A DNA stretch of 64,000 bases from Flavobacterium psychrophilum (GTDB taxonomy: Bacteria > Bacteroidota > Bacteroidia > Flavobacteriales > Flavobacteriaceae). Positions within the stretch are counted from its first letter, which is position 1. Each line of letters starts with the position of its first letter. A program made the position numbers and the translations under genes. The stretch is taken from NCBI GenBank assembly GCA_945862065.1, contig CAMAWT010000009.1:56408-120407 (forward strand), read 5' to 3'. Below, in pieces: positions 26,157 through 36,352 of the stretch. The notes beneath the pieces were generated by a model, which saw only the letters and a list, made by a program, of their open reading frames with translations, was not told the origin of the DNA and did not search any database.

Positions 26157-26250
26157 AATTTGTGAAAATTTGTGTAATTTGTGGTTTTATATATCAAAAC
26201 ATTTAAGGGGTTAGGAAAATTTGTGGCAATTTGTGCAATTTGTAGTTTTA
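26157..26250 (+). repeat. Right inverted repeat and a second partial copy
   Basis: 26157-26185 has three spaced AATTTGTG units and is the inverted partner of 25619-25647. A further related copy lies at 26215-26250 (AAATTTGTGGCAATTTGTGC and onward). The first begins 5 bp after the GxxExxY stop. Confidence 0.85.
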
Positions 26251-26334
26251 AATAGAGTATTTTATTTAAGCACAAAAGTAATTTTAATAAAAAATAAAAC
26301 TGATGCAAATTCGTGATATTTGCGTATTAACATT

Positions 26335-27603
26335 ATGGAAACAGTTCAAAACATTAAACAAAGATTTGAAATTATTGGGAACGACCCAAAACTCAATCGT
26401 GCTGTAGAAAAAGCAATTCAAGTGGCTCCAACTGACATTTCAGTATTAGTTGTTGGGGAAAGTGGCGTTGGAAAAGAAAGCATTCCGAAAATAATACATT
26501 CATTATCCCACAGAAAACACGGTAAATACATTGCCGTAAACTGCGGCGCCATACCTGAAGGCACAATTGACAGCGAACTATTTGGTCACGAAAAAGGGTC
26601 GTTTACAGGCGCTAACAACGCCCGCGATGGATATTTTGAAGTAGCCGATGGCGGAACCATTTTTCTTGACGAAGTGGGCGAATTACCCTTAACAACCCAA
26701 GTGCGTTTGTTGCGTGTTTTAGAAAATGGTGAATTCATTAAAGTGGGTTCTTCGCAAGTTCAAAAAACCAATGTTAGAATTGTGGCAGCAACCAATGTTA
26801 ACATGTTTGACGCTATTGAAAAAGGTAAATTTAGAGAAGATTTGTACTACCGATTAAGCACTGTAGAAATTGGCTTGCCACCTTTGAGAGACCGCAAAGA
26901 CGATATTCATTTGTTATTTAGAAAATTTGCATCCGATTTTGCTTACAAATACAAAATGCCAGCGATTAAGTTAAATGATGACGCAGTAGATTATCTTGTA
27001 AAATACCGATGGAGCGGAAACATTAGACAGTTGCGCAACTCCGCCGAACAAATATCTGTATTGGAAACAACGCGTGAAATTTCGTTAAAAACCCTTTCCT
27101 CCTATTTGCCTCAAGACGGGAATCACTTGCCAAGTGTAATAAAAAGCAAAAAAAGTGAAAGTGATTTTAGTACCGAAAGAGACATATTATACAAAGTGCT
27201 TTTTGACATGAAAAGCGATTTAAATGATTTGAAAAAACTAACTCTCGAACTCATGAAAAACGGTTCGACCAAGGTGCAAGATATCAATCCGAATTTGATT
27301 CAAAAAGTATACGGTAAAAAAGAAGATTTTACAACCGATTTTGAAGAAAGCTCGTTAAGTAATTCAAATATCCCTGATGCTGAAACGATGGATCAAGAAG
27401 AATTTGAAGACGATGAAGACTCAAATGATTATCTGTTTGCAGAAACCGTTGAAGAAGAAGAAACTCTAAGTTTAGAAGCCAAAGAAATTGAACTTATCAA
27501 AAAATCATTAGACCGAAACAAAGGAAAAAGAAAAGCTGCGGCAGATGAATTAGGCATATCGGAACGAACATTATACCGAAAAATTAAACAATACGACTTA
27601 TGA
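26335..27603 (+). CDS. Sigma-54-dependent transcriptional activator
   Basis: This 422-residue protein is an AAA+ enhancer-binding protein that activates RpoN-dependent promoters. It has Walker A GESGVGKE (41-48), the sigma-54-contacting loop GSFTGA (88-93), Walker B GGTIFLDEVG (about 106-115) and an arginine-finger region. A long acidic linker (about 340-380) leads to a Fis-type helix-turn-helix at the C-terminus (KRKAAADELGISERTLYRKIKQY). There is no receiver or other sensor domain, so control is likely by partner or amount. I chose ATG 26335, since the TTG at 26320 adds only five residues. Confidence 0.92.
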   Translation: METVQNIKQRFEIIGNDPKLNRAVEKAIQVAPTDISVLVVGESGVGKESIPKIIHSLSHRKHGKYIAVNCGAIPEGTIDSELFGHEKGSFTGANNARDGYFEVADGGTIFLDEVGELPLTTQVRLLRVLENGEFIKVGSSQVQKTNVRIVAATNVNMFDAIEKGKFREDLYYRLSTVEIGLPPLRDRKDDIHLLFRKFASDFAYKYKMPAIKLNDDAVDYLVKYRWSGNIRQLRNSAEQISVLETTREISLKTLSSYLPQDGNHLPSVIKSKKSESDFSTERDILYKVLFDMKSDLNDLKKLTLELMKNGSTKVQDINPNLIQKVYGKKEDFTTDFEESSLSNSNIPDAETMDQEEFEDDEDSNDYLFAETVEEEETLSLEAKEIELIKKSLDRNKGKRKAAADELGISERTLYRKIKQYDL

Positions 27604-27619
27604 TAACTTTGAAAAACAA

Positions 27620-27651
27620 TTGGATTTTATACTAAAAAAAATATATCTTTG
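27620..27651 (+). promoter_or_regulatory. Promoter of the lptE-TPR-secG unit
   Basis: TTG (27620-27622) and TATCTTTG (27644-27651) are 21 nt apart, a good fit to the Bacteroidetes pattern. The lptE ATG lies only 7 nt after the -7 motif, so the mRNA leader would be extremely short. Confidence 0.65.
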
Positions 27652-27658
27652 AATCGAA

Positions 27659-28165
27659 ATGAAAAAAAACAACTACATAGTAATCTTATTAATTCTCACA
27701 ATTTTTTCAAGTTGTGGCGTATATAATTTTACTGGAACCACTGGAAAAATTGACGCCAAAACGTTTCAAGTAAACTATTTTCAAAATACGGCCGAATTGA
27801 TTGAGCCCGGAATTGAAAGAACATTTACACAAGAATTACAGAAAATCATTCAAAATCAAACCAATTTAAATCTAACCAATACCAACGGAGATTTAGTATA
27901 CGAAGGCGAAATTACCGAATATCGCATTTCACCAATGACTGCAACTGCCGATCAAAAAGCAGCACAAAACCGATTGAGTATTTCGGTGCGTGTTCGGTTT
28001 TTTAATAAAAACAAAGAAGCAGATAATTTTGAAAAAACATTCTCCTTTTTTTATGATTACTCTGGAACCGATCAATTGGTTGGCTCACAATTAACAAGTG
28101 CCTTAGACGAAATTTTTACAAGAATAACACAAGATATTTTCAACGATTCTTTAGCCAAGTGGTAA
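27659..28165 (+). CDS. lptE: LPS assembly lipoprotein LptE
   Basis: LptE plugs the LptD outer-membrane channel that inserts lipopolysaccharide. The 168-residue protein has a lipoprotein signal peptide with the lipidated Cys at position 19 (TIFSSCGVYNF). The middle and C-terminus (ERTFTQELQKIIQNQTNL, GDLVYEGEITEYRISPM) match the Bacteroidetes LptE pattern. It is followed after 4 bp by a TPR-like gene and then secG, so the three share an operon for envelope biogenesis. Confidence 0.88.
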   Translation: MKKNNYIVILLILTIFSSCGVYNFTGTTGKIDAKTFQVNYFQNTAELIEPGIERTFTQELQKIIQNQTNLNLTNTNGDLVYEGEITEYRISPMTATADQKAAQNRLSISVRVRFFNKNKEADNFEKTFSFFYDYSGTDQLVGSQLTSALDEIFTRITQDIFNDSLAKW

Positions 28166-28169
28166 ACCA

Positions 28170-28976
28170 ATGAATAGTACTGATTTTACCTATCTAATTA
28201 ACAAACCAGACGCCATCAACGAGCGTCACAATGTGTCATTAGAAAAAATAATCGAAGAATTTCCATATTTTCAAAGCGCCAGAATACTTCGATTAAAATA
28301 TTTATACAATCAAGACAGTTTCAAATACAATTACGCCTTAAAAATTGCGGCTGCCTACACCACAGACAGAGCCGTTTTATTTGATTTTATAACTTCAAAC
28401 AAATTCATAACCGTCCAAAACGGACTCTATGAACAAAAAATTGCCGAGCTGTTGAATATCGAAGTAATTGAAAGCGAAACGATTAATTCGATTAAAACGA
28501 TAAACAAAACAGAACAATCCATTTTGGACACAATCGAAAAGGCATCAAAAATTACTTTCGAACAAAAATTAGACATTGGAAAACCACTCGAATTCGACAC
28601 AAACGAATCCCACTCTTTCCAAGAATGGTTGCAATTGTCACGATTAAAACCCATTATTAGAAAAGAAAACAGTGCAAACAATGATCCTGAAAAAATAAAA
28701 AAATCAGAGTTAATCGATAAATTTATTGAAACAAATCCGAAAATTCCGCCAACAATTAAAGGTGCTCCCGTCTTGCCAAAAGAGCCTGCAGCCGAGGTGC
28801 AACCTTATTTTATGACAGAAACTTTGGCTAAAGTTTATCTCGAACAAAAAAAATATGACCGCGCAATTCAAGCTTATGAAATATTAATTTTGAAATATCC
28901 AGAAAAAAGTAGTTTATTTGCAGTCCGAATTGAAGATATAAAAAATTTACAACAAAACAATAATTTTAAACAATGA
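28170..28976 (+). CDS. Hypothetical protein with C-terminal TPR-like segment
   Basis: I do not recognise this 268-residue protein by name. The N-terminus (about 1-75) is helical with EEFPYFQSARILRLKYLYNQ. The middle is Lys/Glu-rich and low in complexity. The C-terminus has one clear TPR unit (ETLAKVYLEQKKYDRAIQAYEILILKYPEKS, about 212-242). It has no signal peptide, so it is probably cytoplasmic. It lies 4 bp after lptE and overlaps secG by 4 bp (ATGA), so translation is probably coupled. Confidence 0.75.
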   Translation: MNSTDFTYLINKPDAINERHNVSLEKIIEEFPYFQSARILRLKYLYNQDSFKYNYALKIAAAYTTDRAVLFDFITSNKFITVQNGLYEQKIAELLNIEVIESETINSIKTINKTEQSILDTIEKASKITFEQKLDIGKPLEFDTNESHSFQEWLQLSRLKPIIRKENSANNDPEKIKKSELIDKFIETNPKIPPTIKGAPVLPKEPAAEVQPYFMTETLAKVYLEQKKYDRAIQAYEILILKYPEKSSLFAVRIEDIKNLQQNNNFKQ

Positions 28977-29308
28977 CAAATTTTACAGTATTCTTAGTAT
29001 TAATAACAATTGTTTGTTTTTTACTAATCGTAGTAATCATGGTTCAAAACCCAAAAGGAGGAGGTCTTTCTTCATCATTTGGCGCAACCAATTTAGGTGG
29101 AGTTCAAAAAACAACCGACTTCTTAGACAAAAGTACTTGGACTTTATCAGCTATTTTAATCGCATTAATCCTAATTTCAGGAGTAAGCTTTACAGGAGCA
29201 ACAGGCGACAATAAATTAAAAACAATTGACCCAACAGAAGCTGCCGCACCAACTCCAACGCCAGCTGCTCCAAAACAAGCAACTCCAGTAGCACCGATTA
29301 AAAAATAA
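28973..29308 (+). CDS. secG: Preprotein translocase subunit SecG
   Basis: SecG assists the SecYE channel. The 111-residue protein has two membrane helices (about 4-23 and 53-73) joined by the conserved loop VIMVQNPKGGGLSSSFG, and a low-complexity Ala/Pro/Thr tail (about 85-111). The start overlaps the previous stop in ATGA. A terminator follows at 29331. Confidence 0.94.
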   Translation: MTNFTVFLVLITIVCFLLIVVIMVQNPKGGGLSSSFGATNLGGVQKTTDFLDKSTWTLSAILIALILISGVSFTGATGDNKLKTIDPTEAAAPTPTPAAPKQATPVAPIKK

Positions 29309-29330
29309 TTTCGAAATCGAAAAACATACA

Positions 29331-29358
29331 AAATCTCGAGTAATCGGGATTTTTTTTT
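29331..29358 (+). terminator. Terminator of secG
   Basis: AATCTCGA (29332-29339) pairs with TCGGGATT (29344-29351), with one G-T pair, and is followed by a long T run. Confidence 0.85.
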
Positions 29359-29373
29359 GAAGCAACAGGTCAG

Positions 29374-29497
29374 AGCCAATCACCAATGGCAATTCCTGCT
29401 CTCGCCTTTATCTCCCTCGCCCTACGGGACATCGGGAGGATATCGGCTCCATCAGGGCTACAACCCAAACGAAATTACAAATCCCAATGGCTTGGCT
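29374..29497 (-). repeat. Structured repeat, copy F (minus strand)
   Basis: Read on the minus strand: outer CCTG/CAGG (29456-29453, 29398-29395), internal-loop strands ATGGAGCCGAT and AAAGGCGAGAG, then ATC(C)TCCC (29441-29434) with GGGAGAT (29416-29410), bulged C kept. AGCCAA/TTGGCT (29497-29492, 29379-29374) encloses the whole. It lies between secG and groES, antisense to both. The U/A helix seen in other copies is replaced by CCC/GGG, a compensatory change. Confidence 0.7.
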
Positions 29498-29575
29498 GAA
29501 AAAATGTCAGTAAAAAACAATTGGCACAATTTCTGAAATTAGTAAAAAAAATAATAAACATTAAACATAAAAACT

Positions 29576-29851
29576 ATGGCATTAAACATTAAACCGCTTT
29601 CAGACCGAGTTATCGTTGAGCCAGCAGCTGCCGAAACTCAAACAGCTTCAGGAATTTTTATTCCTGACACTGCAAAAGAAAAACCACAAAAAGGGATCAT
29701 CCTTGCTGTCGGAAATGGTAAAAAAGACGAACCATTGACTGTTAAAGTCGGAGATACTGTATTGTATGGTAAATACGCAGGTACCGAATTAAAATTGGAA
29801 GGAAAAGATTATCTCATCATGCGTGAAGATGATATACTTGCTATTATTTAG
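29576..29851 (+). CDS. groES: Co-chaperonin GroES
   Basis: GroES caps the GroEL folding chamber. The 91-residue protein has the standard N-terminus ([20 protein letters not shown]), the mobile loop ([19 protein letters not shown]) and the C-terminal [12 protein letters not shown]. It precedes groEL by 122 bp. I saw no CIRCE element upstream, so HrcA control is not supported by the sequence. Confidence 0.97.
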   Translation: MALNIKPLSDRVIVEPAAAETQTASGIFIPDTAKEKPQKGIILAVGNGKKDEPLTVKVGDTVLYGKYAGTELKLEGKDYLIMREDDILAII

Positions 29852-29854
29852 TAA

Positions 29855-31602
<1,748 letters not shown>

Positions 31603-31622
31603 TATTTATTTATTCAAAAAGT

Positions 31623-31662
31623 AAAAATCCGCTGAATCATTTGATTGAGCGGATTTTTTTTT
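31623..31662 (+). terminator. Terminator of groESL
   Basis: AAATCCGCT (31625-31633) pairs with AGCGGATTT (31648-31656), with an inner AATCA/TGATT, and is followed by a long T run. Confidence 0.9.
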
Positions 31663-31688
31663 ACACATTTTTTTTAATTGAGAAATGT

Positions 31689-31963
31689 TTAATAATCTTG
31701 CCTTCCAATGATGGTAATTATTTCAATATCAAATCCATTAATTTTGTAATAAATGGTATCCACGCCACAAACGCAATACCGATCTGCATTTTTAAAGTTT
31801 AAAACCATTGGAAACATGAAAGGATTGGACGCAATTTTGTTAAAGCTAGCATAAAGCATATCGTAATATTTTGTAGCCTGTAAAAACCGAATTGATTTAA
31901 ACCATATTCGAATATTCTGACTACATCTTCCTCTGCCTCATTTGATAACCTATATTTATACAT
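31689..31963 (-). pseudogene. ParE/RelE-type toxin, single-base frameshift
   Basis: From ATG 31963 the frame reads MYKYRLSNEAEEDVVRIFEY and GLNQFGF, then runs to a premature stop. In the -1 frame the protein continues LQATKYYDMLYASFNKIASN, NADRYCVCGVDTIYYKI and ends IITIIGRQDY at 31689. These are ParE-family toxin features, including the C-terminal GRQD segment. The break lies at a run of five A (31882-31886 on plus); one extra base would restore a 91-residue toxin. It overlaps the antitoxin stop by 8 bp, as in a working operon. It could be a true mutation, a sequencing error at the homopolymer, or ribosomal slippage. Confidence 0.85.
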
Positions 31964-32195
31964 TGAAACGCTTTTTTATTTCCTCAAAAAGTTCTTCTTT
32001 AGTTTTTGTACTAAAACCACTTTTTATACCTCTATCGATTTTCATTTGAACATACTCATGATAAGCTTCTCGCTCACGGGCTTGTTTAATGAGATAGTTT
32101 ACTGCTTCGCTTTTACTTGTAAATTCTTCTTCTGCAACTTGTGCTTTTAACCAATCATCATTTTGTTTGGCCAATGTGATACTTTGTCGTGTCAT
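31956..32195 (-). CDS. ParD-like antitoxin
   Basis: This 79-residue protein has an N-terminal ribbon-helix-helix DNA-binding segment (MTRQSITLAKQNDDWLKAQV, then FTSKSEAVNYLIKQAREREA) and a C-terminal charged tail (about 50-79) that would wrap the toxin. It is intact although the toxin frame downstream is broken. An 18-bp perfect palindrome at 32211-32228 just upstream is the likely operator for autoregulation. Confidence 0.85.
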   Translation of the reverse strand: MTRQSITLAKQNDDWLKAQVAEEEFTSKSEAVNYLIKQAREREAYHEYVQMKIDRGIKSGFSTKTKEELFEEIKKRFNV

Positions 32196-32210
32196 AACTG
32201 AAAAAATTAG

Positions 32211-32228
32211 TGGTGTAAATTTACACCA
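32211..32228. promoter_or_regulatory. Operator palindrome of the toxin-antitoxin operon
   Basis: TGGTGTAAATTTACACCA is a perfect 18-bp palindrome ending 15 bp before the antitoxin ATG. A ribbon-helix-helix dimer pair would bind such a site. Binding is inferred, not shown. Confidence 0.75.
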
Positions 32229-32273
32229 TTTTTTTGAAGATTAAAATGTTTTATAAAATAATTACGCAACAAA

Positions 32274-32306
32274 AAAATCCTATTCATTTTACATAAATAG
32301 GATTTT
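32274..32306 (-). terminator. Terminator of the DUF2853 gene
   Basis: AAAATCCTAT (32274-32283) pairs with ATAGGATTTT (32297-32306). On the minus strand it follows the DUF2853 stop and runs into TTTTTTT. Confidence 0.88.
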
Positions 32307-32331
32307 AAAATGTGGTTTAACAAACTTGGTT

Positions 32332-32670
32332 TTAGTAAACCGATTGTTTGTTGAAATGAACTGTTAGTAAATAATATACTACGGCTCTGTATTTGCTTTT
32401 GTTTGAACGACCATATTTTTCGATAACTGCATCAATAGCTTTATCTAAATCTGGGCTGTCTGATAACCCTAATTTTTTTATTAAAAAATTGTTTTTTACT
32501 GTTGCTAACTCTTTCACATCTGAACCTGAAACGGTTGATGAGTCTGCATTGTAAATAGATGGGCCGCAACCTACTGTTACTTTTGTTAACAAATCCATGT
32601 CTGGAGTTACACCGCATTTTTCTTTTAAATCGTCGGCATATTTTGCAATTAATTCGTCTCTTTTGCTCAT
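32332..32670 (-). CDS. DUF2853-family protein
   Basis: This 112-residue soluble protein begins MSKRDELIAKYADDLKEKCG and includes KVTVGCGPSIYNADSSTVSG and LDKAIDAVIEKYGRSNKSKYRAVVYYLL, the DUF2853 pattern. It is all helical with no known activity. The frame is open up to 32718, but a promoter motif at 32702-32709 falls inside that extension, so I place the start at ATG 32670. Confidence 0.82.
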   Translation of the reverse strand: MSKRDELIAKYADDLKEKCGVTPDMDLLTKVTVGCGPSIYNADSSTVSGSDVKELATVKNNFLIKKLGLSDSPDLDKAIDAVIEKYGRSNKSKYRAVVYYLLTVHFNKQSVY

Positions 32671-32701
32671 TTTGTAAGTGTTTTTTAAGTTACTTTTAAA
32701 A

Positions 32702-32709
32702 CAAACATA
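32702..32709 (-). promoter_or_regulatory. -7 promoter element of the DUF2853 gene
   Basis: TATGTTTG on the minus strand fits TAnnTTTG. A TTTG lies about 20 nt upstream as a -33 candidate. It lies 32 bp before ATG 32670. Confidence 0.7.
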
Positions 32710-32983
32710 TAAAATCAAAATAAAAAAACCAAATTTGATTTAAATAATTTACAATTTTTTAATGTACTAAAAATTAGCTATTAATTTAGCTGTTAAGCAT
32801 TTATGTTTTATTAAAGTAACTCTTTGGTATAGTTAAATTAAAATTAATTCGCTACGAATTTTCGAATTTTTCAGTTTAACCTTTCGAATTCATTCATTAC
32901 GATAAATCGAAATCAATAAAGAATAGGTAAATTTTGTACTCTTTTTTTTAGATATACAAAATTCGTGGTTTAACACGTGTTCT

Positions 32984-33122
32984 CGCGTGAGGGATTGAAG
33001 TGGAAAGCCCACAGCCAATTGAAGCGCCAGCGGAAATTGGCGAGGACTTGTAGCGGAAAGCCCGACCCCGTTTGTAGTGGATTTTCTATTGTTAGATAAA
33101 CGTTGTAAACGGGGGCACGCCC
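32984..33122 (+). repeat. Structured repeat, copy C
   Basis: Outer GCGTG (32985-32989)/CACGC (33116-33120), then GGG/CCC, loop strands ATTGAAGTGGAA and TTGTAGCGGAAAG, inner AAGCC with GG(A)CTT, apex stem CCAATT/AATTGG. The second hairpin is CCCCGTTT (33066-33073)/AAACGGGG (33107-33114). It lies in the 489-bp gap between DUF2853 and dedA. The rest of that gap is AT-rich with no gene seen. Confidence 0.8.
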
Positions 33123-33159
33123 AAAAAAAAATCTGTCAGTTGATGACAGATTTGATTTT

Positions 33160-33834
33160 TTATTGTTCTTTTTTCTTTTTGAAAAGTTTTAAAAGTACCG
33201 GTATTGTGGTGACGGCAATGATGCCAATTACAATGAATTCTATGTAATGTTTGAGGTCAATTTTGAATTGATTTAGAAAGAGTTCGTAGAGGTAATGTCC
33301 TGAAAATATCATGGTAACCGACCAAAGAATGGACCCTAAAATGTTGTAGAACATGAATTGTTTTTTGTCCATTTTTACGATTCCGGCAATAACTGGTGCA
33401 AAAGTTCTAACGATGGGAAGAAAGCGAGCAAAAACGACTGCTTTGTTACCATATTTGTCGAAAAATTCTTTGGACTGGTAAAGGTATTTTTTCTTGAAGA
33501 AAAAGTTGTCTTCTTTTTTGAAAAGGTAATTACCGCTTTTGACTCCGACCCAATAACCTGTTGTGTTTCCGATAATTCCCATGATTGAAATCAAGGCTGC
33601 TAATAAGGTTACATTTAGAAAATCGTTTCCTAAACTAAAATCTCTCATGAGTAATTCTGAGTAAATTCCGCAAAGAAAAAGGAGGCTGTCGCCTGGAAGG
33701 AAAAAACCTGCTAAAAGCCCTGTTTCGGCAAAAATGATAAATAAAACTACATATAAACCAATTTTTATTCCACCAAATTCAAGTAGTATATAAAATTCGG
33801 GATTAAAGAGCTGTTTCCAATCAAAATGTGACAT
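33160..33834 (-). CDS. DedA-family membrane protein
   Basis: This 224-residue membrane protein shows the DedA (SNARE-associated/VTT) signatures FAETGLLAGFFLPGDSLLFLCG and FFDKYGNKAVVFARFLPIVRTFAPVIAG. The conserved Arg residues are in FARFLPIVRTFAP. DedA proteins are linked to lipid-carrier recycling, membrane lipid flipping and proton-coupled transport; which applies here cannot be told. It has about five hydrophobic helices and a basic C-terminus (KLFKKKKEQ). Confidence 0.9.
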   Translation of the reverse strand: MSHFDWKQLFNPEFYILLEFGGIKIGLYVVLFIIFAETGLLAGFFLPGDSLLFLCGIYSELLMRDFSLGNDFLNVTLLAALISIMGIIGNTTGYWVGVKSGNYLFKKEDNFFFKKKYLYQSKEFFDKYGNKAVVFARFLPIVRTFAPVIAGIVKMDKKQFMFYNILGSILWSVTMIFSGHYLYELFLNQFKIDLKHYIEFIVIGIIAVTTIPVLLKLFKKKKEQ

Positions 33835-33934
33835 ATTATTGTTTGATAATTTGCGTGTGAAATTAGTAAAAATAAACCAAAAGCTGTTCTTTTTTAATGT
33901 TATGTTTAGAATACTTTTGGTTAATAGATTTCAT

Positions 33935-34276
33935 TTAATCCCTGTCATACCTACAACAGCCATGTAAATTGTCATATTCTGCTTCGGTTGCTTTAACTTC
34001 TTTTGTGTCGTGACCTGCTTTTGCAATGTTCTGTTGTACAGCTAGTAAGGAACATTTTTCTTCGTTTAAAATCAATTGCATTTGATGGGTATCAATGTCC
34101 CAAATGGCAGATTTTACACCTTTTGTTTCAAAGGCGGCTTTTTCGATACGTTTTTTGCACATGTCACAATTACCGTTAACTTCGATGGTAAATTTGGCAT
34201 TTTTATTCTTTTTTTCCTGCGCTTGTGCTGAAAATGCTAACAAAAGTAGCATCAATCCTAAAAATTTGTTTTTCAT
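33935..34276 (-). CDS. Secreted heavy-metal-associated (HMA) domain protein
   Basis: This 113-residue protein has a signal peptide (MKNKFLGLMLLLLAFSAQAQ, 1-20) and then a ferredoxin-like HMA domain with metal-binding C37-D-M-C40 (GNCDMCKKRIEKAA). The C-terminus adds a second potential metal site (HGCCRYDRD, H105/C107/C108). It follows the TonB-dependent receptor by 10 bp and is cotranscribed with it. The likely role is periplasmic binding of copper or a similar soft metal. Confidence 0.85.
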   Translation of the reverse strand: MKNKFLGLMLLLLAFSAQAQEKKNKNAKFTIEVNGNCDMCKKRIEKAAFETKGVKSAIWDIDTHQMQLILNEEKCSLLAVQQNIAKAGHDTKEVKATEAEYDNLHGCCRYDRD

Positions 34277-34286
34277 AACTATTGAT

Positions 34287-36302
34287 TTATTTTTTGTTTT
34301 TAATTTTATATCGAAGCCCTAGGTAATACATTTGTCCGAAAACAGGTGCATAACTGATTGACGTATCGAAAGTGTTTCCAAAAGGGTTGTTAGAGCCCAA
34401 AATAGCTTTTTGTTGTCTGTAATTTCCTATGTTTTCGCCTCCTACATACATTTCAAAAACGGAAGAAAAAGTTCTAGTAACTTGAGTATTTAACACGCTG
34501 AATGAAGGTGAGAATACCGGTAATTGATCGATTTCTGGATTAGATAAAGTAGTCGGTAATTGTTGCTTTCCGAGCCTGTTTATTGTAAAATCAAACTTCC
34601 ATTGTTTGCCCTTTTCGGCAATATGTGTTGCATATTCTACATTCATAAAAAAACGATGCTTGGCCTGCAAGGGTCTTTGAAAATTGCCCGATAGATAATC
34701 GGTTGCAATATCATAATATTTATAGGACGTTCGAAGGTTTAAATGTTTGATGATTTCTAAATTAAAATCGAATTGAAAACTATTGGCAAACGATTTTCCT
34801 TTTAAATTATAAAATAACACTTCTTGCGGAGATTGCATTACATCAATAACTGCTTGATTTTGAAAATCGGTTCGATAGAAATCAAAACTGATGTCTGCAC
34901 TTTTGGTAAATAATTTAAAATTTTGGGTAAAACTAATACCATAATTCCAAGCAATTTCGGGATTGAGACCATAAACTTTTCCATCGGTTTCGAGAATAGA
35001 AAAAGTTCGTGAACTACCAAAAAGTCCTTGGTTTTCGGCAAAAATATTTGCTGCCCTCTTCCCTCTTCCAGCAGAAAAACGAATCACAGATTTTTCCCAC
35101 GGGTTGTATCGAACATGCAAACGAGGTGTAAAAAAAAGGCCTAGTCGGTTGTGATAATCTAATCTTGAACCCACAATAAAGCTCAATTTATCCATGGAAT
35201 CGTACGTATATTCAAAAAAAGCACCGATTGAATTATCTATTCTACTAAAATCTACATTTGAAACATATTCTGAATATTGGTCAAAAGTAAAATTGATTCC
35301 CGTACTGAATTTATTACCTGTATTATTGATAATTGAATTAAAAATCAAGTTAGAATAATAACTTTGTTGATTTATATTGTATTGCCTTAAACCAAAATAA
35401 GAATCCTGATTATGACTGCTAAACGCATTTTGAAATCCAATGCTTTGAAACGGCATGTCTTTAAAAACATAACCAATTTTTGATGTAAAATCAAATCGTT
35501 TTGTGTTGATTTCTGATCCCCAATAATTGGTAGTTAATTTATCAATGTTTGGGTTAAATGCCAATTCGCCCGTTTGCTTTTCATCATTCATAAATTTAAA
35601 ATTGAAGAAAGAAACCCAGCCTTTATCAGAGTCTGTATATTGCCATCGATTGACAATATTAAGCTGTTTTCCCAAAGGATTGTCAAGAAAACCATCCATA
35701 TTCATATCGTTTTTGATGGCTCTAGTATTTCCATGAATATAAAAACTAGAAGCCCATTTATCCGAAATTTGATGATTAAAATGCGAATTCACTTCAAATC
35801 TGCCCTCAGTGGCGCCATAAAAATTAAGAAAAAATGGAATGTCATTTTTGGGTTTAATCAACTCTGTATTTATCTGACCCGAAATGCTTTCAAATCCGTT
35901 TACAACACTTCCGGCACCTTTGGTTATTTGGATACTTTCTACCCATGTACCCGGAGTAAATGATAGCCCATATGCTTGAGAAGCGCCTCTTACAGATGGA
36001 ATGTTCTCTTCTGATATTAAAATGTAAGGACTTGTTAATCCAAGCATTTTAATTTGCTTTGTACCAGTTAATGCGTCCGAAAAGTTGACATCAATGGACG
36101 GATTGGTTTCAAAACTTTCTGCCAAGTTGCAACAAGCGGCTTTGAGTAATTCTTTGCTAGTAACAACCGTTACATTTGTTACTTTTTTAAGTGATTTTTG
36201 TATTCCTTTTTGATTGGATTCTACTTTAACTTCATTTAATTTTTCTTGTGAAAAAACATTAAAAAAGGTAAAACCAAACAGAAATACGAATAGATATTTC
36301 AT
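34287..36302 (-). CDS. TonB-dependent outer-membrane receptor
   Basis: This 671-residue protein has a signal peptide (about 1-19, ending NVFSQ), a plug domain (about 45-150: VVTSKELLKAACCNLAESFE, then PGTWVESIQITKGAGSVVNGFESISGQINTE) and a long beta-barrel ending in YYLGLRYKIKNKK. It lacks an N-terminal carboxypeptidase-like domain and is not paired with a SusD, so it is not a glycan SusC. Its neighbours, an HMA protein and a Cys-rich protein, point to uptake of a metal or metal complex, perhaps copper. Confidence 0.9.
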   Translation of the reverse strand: MKYLFVFLFGFTFFNVFSQEKLNEVKVESNQKGIQKSLKKVTNVTVVTSKELLKAACCNLAESFETNPSIDVNFSDALTGTKQIKMLGLTSPYILISEENIPSVRGASQAYGLSFTPGTWVESIQITKGAGSVVNGFESISGQINTELIKPKNDIPFFLNFYGATEGRFEVNSHFNHQISDKWASSFYIHGNTRAIKNDMNMDGFLDNPLGKQLNIVNRWQYTDSDKGWVSFFNFKFMNDEKQTGELAFNPNIDKLTTNYWGSEINTKRFDFTSKIGYVFKDMPFQSIGFQNAFSSHNQDSYFGLRQYNINQQSYYSNLIFNSIINNTGNKFSTGINFTFDQYSEYVSNVDFSRIDNSIGAFFEYTYDSMDKLSFIVGSRLDYHNRLGLFFTPRLHVRYNPWEKSVIRFSAGRGKRAANIFAENQGLFGSSRTFSILETDGKVYGLNPEIAWNYGISFTQNFKLFTKSADISFDFYRTDFQNQAVIDVMQSPQEVLFYNLKGKSFANSFQFDFNLEIIKHLNLRTSYKYYDIATDYLSGNFQRPLQAKHRFFMNVEYATHIAEKGKQWKFDFTINRLGKQQLPTTLSNPEIDQLPVFSPSFSVLNTQVTRTFSSVFEMYVGGENIGNYRQQKAILGSNNPFGNTFDTSISYAPVFGQMYYLGLRYKIKNKK

Positions 36303-36352
36303 TACATGATAATTTATTTATTTATTTTCAGTTAACTTGAAATAAATAGGAA

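Noticed and set aside
29540..29560. Sigma-54-like site before groES (TTGGCACAATTTCTGAA), tempting because a sigma-54 activator lies nearby
   Set aside because: The GG of a -24 element is followed 10 nt later by GA, not GC, so the -12 element is not matched.
29500..29575. CIRCE heat-shock operator before groES
   Set aside because: No TTAGCACTC-N9-GAGTGCTAA or close variant was found.
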